The position numbers and the translations under genes were made by a program. The notes beneath the pieces are model-generated. The model was given only the letters and a program-made list of their open reading frames with translations. It searched no databases and was not told where the DNA came from. From the NCBI GenBank assembly GCA_030425945.1, contig JAUHZL010000013.1, forward strand, positions 1 to 19,077: a stretch of DNA of 19,077 nt. Reading direction: 5' to 3'. The stretch's first letter is position 1. Each line of letters opens with the position of its first letter. The stretch comes from Alphaproteobacteria bacterium (GTDB lineage: Bacteria; Pseudomonadota; Alphaproteobacteria; Rhodobacterales; Rhodobacteraceae). Shown in pieces: positions 13,949 to 19,077 of this stretch.

Positions 13949-14896
13949 ATGCGGATATGCGTGGCAGGGGCGGTCGGCGCCTTCGGAACCAAGCACCTCG
14001 ACGCGCTGGCCCGGATCGAGGGGGTGCAGGTGACCTCGGTCGTCGGTGGCCCGCCCGACGACATCGACGGCTTCGCCGCCGCGCGCGGGATCGGCCACGC
14101 CACGAAGTCGCTGGACGAGGCGCTGGCGCGCGACGACGTCGATGCCGTGATCCTCGCCACCCCGACGCAGGTGCATGCCGCCCAGAGCATTGCGGCGTTG
14201 CGGGCGGGCAAGCACGTGCTCTGCGAGATCCCGATCGCCGACAGCCTCGCCGATGCCGAGGCGGTGGCGCAGGCGCAGCGCGAAACAGGGCTCGTGGCGA
14301 TGGTGGACCATGTCCGCCGCTTCAACCCGTCCCACCAGTGGATCCACCGCAAGATCCGCGCGGGCGAGCTGACGCTGCAGCACCTCGACGTGCAGACCTT
14401 CTTCTTCCGGCGCACCAACACGAACGCCAAGGGCGAGCCCCGGACCTGGACCGATCACCTGCTCTGGCACCATGCCTGCCACACGGTGGACCTGTTCCAG
14501 CACCAGACCTGCGGCGGCGAGGTGGCCGAGGCGTTCGGGCTGCAGGGCCCCATCCACCCCGATCTGGGGATCGCGATGGACATGGGGATCGTGATGAAGG
14601 CCGCCACCGGCGCGCTCTGCACGCTGTCGCTGAGCTTCAACAACGACGGGCCATTCGGGACCTTCTTCCGCTACATCTGCGACAAGGGCACGTATCTGGC
14701 CCGCTACGACGACCTCTACGACGGGCGCGAGGTGCAGATCGACCTGAGCGGTGTCGCGGTGTCGAACGACGGCGTGGAACTGGCCGACCGCGAGTTCATC
14801 GCGGCGATCCGCGAGGGGCGGGCGCCGCAAAGCTCGGTCGCGGACGCCCTGCCGACGATGCGCACCCTCGACCGGATCGAACGCGGCCTGCGCTGA
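13949..14896 (+). CDS. ligC: 4-carboxy-2-hydroxymuconate-6-semialdehyde dehydrogenase (Gfo/Idh/MocA family)
   Basis: 315 residues, the same length as Sphingobium LigC. The enzyme oxidises the hemiacetal form of the protocatechuate 4,5-cleavage product to 2-pyrone-4,6-dicarboxylate with NADP+ or NAD+. The N-terminal Rossmann fold carries GAVGAFGTKHLDAL (glycines from residue 8), and a variant of the family EKP motif appears as CEIPIADS. The central signatures DHVRRFNPSHQWIH, FFFRRTNTNAKGEPRTWTDHLLWHHACHTVDLF and SLSFNNDGPFGTFFRYI are LigC-specific by recall. GGGAGA precedes the ATG. The gene is 88 bases after the regulator on the same strand and ends 8 bases from the convergent ABC operon. The next pathway genes (PDC hydrolase ligI and later) are not in the window. 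Confidence 0.94.
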   Translation: MRICVAGAVGAFGTKHLDALARIEGVQVTSVVGGPPDDIDGFAAARGIGHATKSLDEALARDDVDAVILATPTQVHAAQSIAALRAGKHVLCEIPIADSLADAEAVAQAQRETGLVAMVDHVRRFNPSHQWIHRKIRAGELTLQHLDVQTFFFRRTNTNAKGEPRTWTDHLLWHHACHTVDLFQHQTCGGEVAEAFGLQGPIHPDLGIAMDMGIVMKAATGALCTLSLSFNNDGPFGTFFRYICDKGTYLARYDDLYDGREVQIDLSGVAVSNDGVELADREFIAAIREGRAPQSSVADALPTMRTLDRIERGLR

Positions 14897-14904
14897 GCGC
14901 CGCG

Positions 14905-15906
14905 TCAGGCGGCGCCGATCCCCTGCATCCGGCCCAGCACATCGAGGCCCTGCGTCTTGAGGAAGTGCAGGATGTCGATGAAGATCCAGTTCTCGGCCAG
15001 CTTGTCGCCCTCGCGCCGGTAGATGTCGACCACGCGGAACTCCCCGGGCTTGTCCGAGGCGGGCAGGCCCATGAAGCCCCCGGTCGGGATCGCGGTGAAG
15101 TTGGGCCAGCCAAAGAAGCCGCCGAAATGCCCCTCGGCCAGCCGGGCGAGGTGGCCGGTCTTCGTCCGCTCGCGGAAGCCCGCGCGGAACGGGCCCGAGT
15201 GCTGGCGGGCATAGCGCGGGATCGTGTAGGTCGCGCCGACCCCCGCCGGGCCCCACCACAGCATGTCGTCGTGCCAGGTGCGGGCCAGTTCCTCTTCCAG
15301 CGGCAGGCCGAGCTGCCACGTCCCGAGGTCCGAGATCATCGCGTTGATCGCGGCCAGGGTGCGGCGGCCCTCCTCCGGGTCGGTATCACTGTAGAGCAGT
15401 CCGCCATGCCCCAGCGGCCCGGGCTGGACCAGGTGCGCGCCGGTGGCGGGCGGGAAGGGGTTCTGCCCGGCCTGGATCATCAGGTGCGGGATGTCGAAGA
15501 ACTGCGCGGTCTCGGCGATGCGTCCGTCCTCGACCCGGTGGAACTCGGCATAGCGCAGGAAGGCCAGCTTGCCCGTCGGGCGGATGCCCAGCCACGGCGC
15601 GTCGAAGAGGGCCATCAGGTGCCCCATCGACACGACCCAGCGGTCGGTGAACCCGTCGATCTCGTTCAGCCCGGCGAAGAAGATGTCCTCGCGCCGCTGC
15701 ATCCGCGTCAGGGCGGCGGTCAGCGGGGACCAGAAGGCCGCCGCGACGGCCTCGGCCCCGTGCCGCTCGTCGAAGGGATGCATCCCGCGCCAGTGCCAGT
15801 GCGGGGCGGTGTGGCGGGCGAGCGCCTCGGCCATGGTGTCGGGGGTGGCAGCCGCGATCGCGGCATGGTGCGCCCGGACGAGCGCCTTCTCGGACCGGAA
15901 GTCCAT
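14905..15906 (-). CDS. Tandem NTF2/SnoaL-like domain protein, last gene of an ABC transporter operon
   Basis: 333 residues, cytoplasmic by appearance (no signal peptide or membrane helix). It contains two NTF2/SnoaL-like cone-fold domains: about 5-145 (KALVRAHHAAIAA at its start, GRIAETAQFFDIPHLMIQAG at its end) and about 180-325 (ARTWHDDMLWWGPAG, FRVVDIYRREGDKLAENWIFIDILHFLKTQG). The second ends with the same strand pattern as the first (GRIAE... versus DKLAENW...). Such folds include small isomerases, cyclases and lyases as well as binding proteins. Aromatic residues are unusually dense, fitting a pocket for a sugar or aromatic acid. It starts 7 bases after the MalG-type permease gene with AAAGG upstream. 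It is probably an enzyme acting on the imported compound; no reaction can be named. Confidence 0.8.
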   Translation of the reverse strand: MDFRSEKALVRAHHAAIAAATPDTMAEALARHTAPHWHWRGMHPFDERHGAEAVAAAFWSPLTAALTRMQRREDIFFAGLNEIDGFTDRWVVSMGHLMALFDAPWLGIRPTGKLAFLRYAEFHRVEDGRIAETAQFFDIPHLMIQAGQNPFPPATGAHLVQPGPLGHGGLLYSDTDPEEGRRTLAAINAMISDLGTWQLGLPLEEELARTWHDDMLWWGPAGVGATYTIPRYARQHSGPFRAGFRERTKTGHLARLAEGHFGGFFGWPNFTAIPTGGFMGLPASDKPGEFRVVDIYRREGDKLAENWIFIDILHFLKTQGLDVLGRMQGIGAA

Positions 15907-15913
15907 GTGAGTG

Positions 15914-16795
15914 TCAGCCTTTCACGGCACCTGCGGTCAGCCCGGAGACGATCTGCCGCTGGAAGAAGAGGATCAGGATAAAGAGCGGCACGGTGGCCGA
16001 GACCACGGCGGCAACGGCGAACATGACGTTGCCCTCGACCTGCGTCGAGCCGAGGAAGCTCGCGATCTTCGGCACCATGGTCTGGTTCTGCTGGCTGAGC
16101 AGCGTCGCGGTCACCGCGAAGTCGTTGTAGGCCAGCAGGAACGAGAAGAGGCCGGTGGTGATCACCCCGGGCCACATCACCGGCACGATGACGTGCCGGA
16201 ACGCCTGGAACCGGGTGCAGCCGTCGACCATCGCGCTCTCGTCGAGGTCCTTCGGGATGTTGAGGAAGAACGAGTGCAGCATCCACAGCGTGAAGGGCTG
16301 GTTGATCGCCACCAGCACGATGATCGCGGTGGGCAGGTGCCCCCAGAGGTTCCACTCGAAGAACGGCAGCAGGTAGCCCGAGACCAGCGTGATATGCGGC
16401 ATCGCCCGGAAGACGAGGGCGATCATCAGCAGCCAGAACGCATAGCGATAGCCCGACCGGGCCAGGGCATAGCCGCCGAGCGTGCCGAAAGTCAGCGAGA
16501 TGATGACGGTGAAGACCACGACGATCATCGTGTTGACCGCGGCGCGCCAGAACTCGCGCTCGACCCAGGCGCCCTCGTAGCCCGCGCCGGTGAAGGGGCT
16601 GCCGGTCTCGGCCATCGTGCGGACGCCGGTCAGCGCGTAGGTCCAGTCGGCCTTCGAGAAGAAGTCGCCCTGCACCTTGAACGAGCCCCAGACCGTCCAG
16701 ACGAAGGGGAAGGCGGCGAGAACGACCCAGAGCACGACCAGGACGGTGGCGATCAGGGCGACGGCGGGCGGACGACGGGTCACGGCTGCGGACAT
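15914..16795 (-). CDS. ABC sugar transporter permease, MalG type
   Basis: 293 residues, inner-membrane permease of a carbohydrate uptake (CUT1-like) ABC importer. About six membrane helices. The EAA loop that docks the ATPase is DESAMVDGCTRFQAFRHVIVP (about 195-214). The C-terminus RQIVSGLTAGAVKG is the standard MalG-type ending. A periplasmic loop with many aromatic and charged residues follows the first helix (about 45-90). The start overlaps the MalF-type gene stop as TGATG, so the two permeases are translationally coupled. The substrate is unknown; the family also carries polyols and sugar-phosphate esters. Confidence 0.93.
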   Translation of the reverse strand: MSAAVTRRPPAVALIATVLVVLWVVLAAFPFVWTVWGSFKVQGDFFSKADWTYALTGVRTMAETGSPFTGAGYEGAWVEREFWRAAVNTMIVVVFTVIISLTFGTLGGYALARSGYRYAFWLLMIALVFRAMPHITLVSGYLLPFFEWNLWGHLPTAIIVLVAINQPFTLWMLHSFFLNIPKDLDESAMVDGCTRFQAFRHVIVPVMWPGVITTGLFSFLLAYNDFAVTATLLSQQNQTMVPKIASFLGSTQVEGNVMFAVAAVVSATVPLFILILFFQRQIVSGLTAGAVKG

Positions 16796-17826
16796 CAGGC
16801 CCTCTTGCGGTTGAAGTCGCGCCAGGTGCGCACCAGCACCGGGGCGAGGAGGATCGCGACGCCGATCACCGTCAGCACCGAGGTGGCCGCCGCCGAGCCG
16901 AAGCGGGCGTTGATGTCGGTCAGGTCGGCGTAGATGAAGTAGCTGAGCGAGGTGGCGTTGGCGGCGGCGGAGAAGCCAACGATCGGCTCGAAGACCCGGA
17001 AGTTGTCCATCAGCTGGATCAGCGTGACGAAGACCACGAGCGGCGCCATGTGCGGGATCACGACGTAGCGGATGCGCTCCCAGCGGCTGGCGCCGTCCAC
17101 GATGGCGGCCTCCAGCGTCTCGGAGGGCACGGTCTGCAACCCGGCATAGAACACGATGAAGCCGAACGGCGCCGAGTGCCAGACGCCGTAGACGATCAGC
17201 GTCAGCCAGGTCAGCGCCGGCGAGGCCTTGAGCGACAGGTTCGGATCGCCCGTCAGCTCCTGCAGGGACGAGCCGATGATGCCGCGCGCGTCGATCATCC
17301 AGAACAGGATCAGCGAGCCGATCAGCGGCGTCACGATCATCGGCAGCAGCGAGACGAAGATCGTCGGTCCCTTGAAGAGCTTGGGCAGGCCGTTGACCCC
17401 CAGCGCGATGGCAAGGCCCAGCACGATCACCAGCGGGGTCACGACGAAGGTATAGGTCAGGGTGAAGGCCAGCGCCTTGTAGAACGGCAGGTTCATCAGC
17501 TGGCCGCCGAAGTCGGCGAGGCCCTCGCTGGTGCGCCAGGCCTCGGCCACCTCGGCGAAGGCGAGGTGGTTGCGGTCGGTGTAGGTGCCAAGCCCGTTGA
17601 ACCGCCCGAGCGGCTGCGCCTCGCGCAACTGCGCGGTGGCGACGGCATCGACGGTCAGTTCCTTGCGGCAGCCGGTGAAGGGGTCGCAGACCTCGCTCTC
17701 GATCAGCACCTGCTCGTGCTCGACGAAGAGGGACTGCGCCACGACCGAGATCAGCGGAAAGGCGATGAACAGCGCCATCGCCACCAGCGAGGGCAGGATG
17801 AACCAGAAGAAGGTGCGATGGGGCAT
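16795..17826 (-). CDS. ABC sugar transporter permease, MalF type
   Basis: 343 residues. Helix one is at about 8-32, followed by a long periplasmic segment (33-118) and then five more helices. The EAA loop is LEAAIVDGASRWERIRYVVIP (238-258). The periplasmic segment is longer than in most CUT1 permeases (which average near 300 residues overall) and carries two cysteines, Cys47 and Cys53 in SEVCDPFTGCRKEL, that could form a disulfide. This insertion may help dock the binding protein. Start chosen at the ATG at 17826 with GAGG upstream; 64 bases separate it from the binding-protein stop, including a hairpin. Confidence 0.92.
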   Translation of the reverse strand: MPHRTFFWFILPSLVAMALFIAFPLISVVAQSLFVEHEQVLIESEVCDPFTGCRKELTVDAVATAQLREAQPLGRFNGLGTYTDRNHLAFAEVAEAWRTSEGLADFGGQLMNLPFYKALAFTLTYTFVVTPLVIVLGLAIALGVNGLPKLFKGPTIFVSLLPMIVTPLIGSLILFWMIDARGIIGSSLQELTGDPNLSLKASPALTWLTLIVYGVWHSAPFGFIVFYAGLQTVPSETLEAAIVDGASRWERIRYVVIPHMAPLVVFVTLIQLMDNFRVFEPIVGFSAAANATSLSYFIYADLTDINARFGSAAATSVLTVIGVAILLAPVLVRTWRDFNRKRA

Positions 17827-17856
17827 CGGCCTCGGCCTTTGGTTGGCGGGGCAGGG

Positions 17857-17882
17857 GCGGACGGCACCGAGGCGCCGTCCGC
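17857..17882 (-). terminator. Hairpin between the binding-protein and permease genes
   Basis: Perfect 9-base inverted repeat GCGGACGGC (17857-17865) and GCCGTCCGC (17874-17882) with an 8-base loop, 8 bases after the binding-protein stop codon. Such intercistronic hairpins commonly cause partial termination or protect the 3' end of binding-protein mRNA, giving more binding protein than permease. There is no T-run. Confidence 0.6.
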
Positions 17883-17890
17883 GGGGAGGA

Positions 17891-19077
17891 TCAGTTCAGG
17901 AAGCCGGCTTCCTTGGCCGCCGCGACATAGGCCGCCTCGGCATCCGCGAGGGCCTGCTCGGCGCTCTCGGAGCCCTGCAGGAATTCGCTGATGTTGTTGC
18001 CGAGCGCGGTGTGCATCAGGCCCATCGACGGCGCCATCGGGTAGGGCTGTGCCCCGCCCCGTGCCGAGGCGATCACGCCCGCGGCTGCCGGGCCGGGGGT
18101 ATAGCCGGGGGCCAGCCAGACGGCGGCGTCGTTGTTCGCGGCAATGTTCTCGGGCGACAGGCCCGCCATCATCGCCTGGAAGCTGGCGGCCGCGTCCTCG
18201 TCCGAGACGTTCTTCGCGATCACGAAGCCGTCCCACCACAGGGTGGTCGCCGGGGTCGCACCGCCGCCGACGGTCGGGGCCGCCGCCAGCATGGTCGCCG
18301 ACACGACCGCGTCGGTCGAGCCTTCGCCGTCGAGGATGCCGCCCGCGCGCGAGCCCCACATGGTGGCCATCGCCAGCTCGCTGGCTTCCCAGAGCGCCTG
18401 GGTCGCGTTCGAGTCGAAGGTCAGGTAGTCGGGGTTCGAGTAGGCGACGAGGGCCTTGAGCATCTCCAGCGTCTTGACGCCGGTCTCGTTGTTGATCGCC
18501 GGCTGCGCGGTGCCCGGCTCGAAGAAGCTGCCGCCCATGCCGAGGTGCATGTTGACGAACTCTTCCGCGAGGTTCCAGCCGGTCATGGTGTTCAGCGCGA
18601 CCGGGTGCTCCATGATCCCGGCGTCCTTGATCGCCTGCGCGGCGGCCAGCACGTCCTCGTAGGTCGCCGGGGCCTCGACGCCCGCCTGCGCGAGGATGTC
18701 GGAGCGGTAGTAGAGGTGCTGCGCGTTCGACATGAACGCCACCGCCATCACCTTGCCGTCGATCTTGATCAGCTGCGACGGGTTCAGGCCCTGGCCGTAC
18801 TGGGCGACCAGCTCGTCGAGCGGGCGGATCAGGTCGTTCTGCAGCAGCGGCACGATCGAGCTGGTGGCGACGAACTTGACCGAGTACTGCGCCGGGTCGG
18901 CGGTCAGCGCCGCGACCTGCAGCTTGTCATGCTCGGTGGTCAGGTTGGCCTCCACGGTCAGGCCGTCGCCCTCGCAGGCCTTCGCCCCGGCGACCACCGC
19001 CTGCAGGGCGGGGAAGTCGTTGCCGAGGATGGTCACGTTGCCCGCGCCGATGCCGCAGGCTGCCATCGCGGTCGTCC
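17891..19077 (-). CDS. ABC transporter extracellular sugar-binding protein, N-terminus cut by the window edge
   Basis: About 395 residues are visible. The frame stays open to the right edge (codons for T-T-A precede the first in-window ATG at 19066), so the true start and most of the signal peptide lie outside. The visible beginning TTAMAACGIGAGNVTILGNDF looks like the end of a signal peptide and the first strand of the mature protein. Cleavage after AMA or at the cysteine of M-A-A-C as a lipobox-like site is possible. The body is a family 1 type solute-binding protein: TTEHDKLQVAALTADPAQY, DELVAQYGQGLNPSQLIKIDGKVMAVAFMSNAQHLYYRSDIL and WWDGFVIAKNVSDEDAAASFQAM. It delivers a sugar-like ligand to the two permeases encoded after it. 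The ATPase gene must lie elsewhere. Confidence 0.9.
   Translation of the reverse strand, partial: TTAMAACGIGAGNVTILGNDFPALQAVVAGAKACEGDGLTVEANLTTEHDKLQVAALTADPAQYSVKFVATSSIVPLLQNDLIRPLDELVAQYGQGLNPSQLIKIDGKVMAVAFMSNAQHLYYRSDILAQAGVEAPATYEDVLAAAQAIKDAGIMEHPVALNTMTGWNLAEEFVNMHLGMGGSFFEPGTAQPAINNETGVKTLEMLKALVAYSNPDYLTFDSNATQALWEASELAMATMWGSRAGGILDGEGSTDAVVSATMLAAAPTVGGGATPATTLWWDGFVIAKNVSDEDAAASFQAMMAGLSPENIAANNDAAVWLAPGYTPGPAAAGVIASARGGAQPYPMAPSMGLMHTALGNNISEFLQGSESAEQALADAEAAYVAAAKEAGFLN

Noticed and set aside
13870..15981. A 703-codon plus-strand frame covering ligC and the NTF2-like gene
   Set aside because: Frame shadow; LigC in the other plus frame and the NTF2-like protein on the minus strand have clear family features.
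19064..19066. ATG at 19066 as the start of the binding protein
   Set aside because: The frame is open to the window edge and the visible residues look like the end of a signal peptide, so the real start is outside.
1..19077. tRNA genes, CRISPR arrays, insertion sequences, attachment sites
   Set aside because: I looked on both strands for cloverleaf arms, regularly spaced repeats and transposase-like frames and saw none.

Overview
The window is a strongly GC-rich, gene-dense stretch (roughly 70% G+C by eye) with heavy third-position G/C bias and tight ATGA overlaps between genes. The gene families and codon habit suggest a marine alphaproteobacterium of Rhodobacterales type. This is inferred from style and content, because there is no rRNA or tRNA gene to anchor it. 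I see no mobile elements, CRISPR, tRNA or integration signs, and no gene-free stretch longer than 300 bases.

Region 1 (1-1789, minus strand) holds the 5' part of a DadA-like FAD oxidoreductase gene running off the left edge, and a secreted pentaheme c-type cytochrome. A GC-rich hairpin lies between them. Region 2 (1862-11220, plus strand) starts divergently from the cytochrome. It is a complete Na+-translocating NADH:quinone oxidoreductase operon, nqrABCDEF, followed by the flavin transferase apbE, the iron-delivery factor nqrM, a two-CBS-domain protein and PEP synthase (ppsA). The genes from nqrA to the CBS gene are almost all overlapping or within a few bases of each other. ppsA has its own upstream region with an FNR/FixK-type palindrome and a hairpin touching its ribosome binding site. 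The standout oddity is NqrB. It is only 259 residues against about 410 in known enzymes, and it lacks the SGAT loop that carries its covalent FMN. NqrC keeps its flavinylation motif, and NqrD, NqrE and NqrF keep their cofactor cysteines.

Region 3 (11278-14896) is a protocatechuate 4,5-cleavage module. ligA and ligB (minus) diverge from a LysR-type regulator with two helix-turn-helix domains (plus). The regulator is followed by ligC (plus), encoding the dehydrogenase for the ring-cleavage product. The LigB active-site residues fall at His12, His59, His195 and Glu242. A CTAT-N11-ATAG LysR-type box sits just before the regulator.

Region 4 (14905-19077, minus strand) is a carbohydrate-type ABC importer operon read from right to left: a binding protein truncated at the window edge, a hairpin, a MalF-type permease, a MalG-type permease, and a tandem NTF2/SnoaL-like protein. 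The ATPase is not in the window.

The energy module and the aromatic module are convergent and separated by a strong hairpin at 11227-11254. Nothing ties the ABC operon to protocatechuate except proximity.
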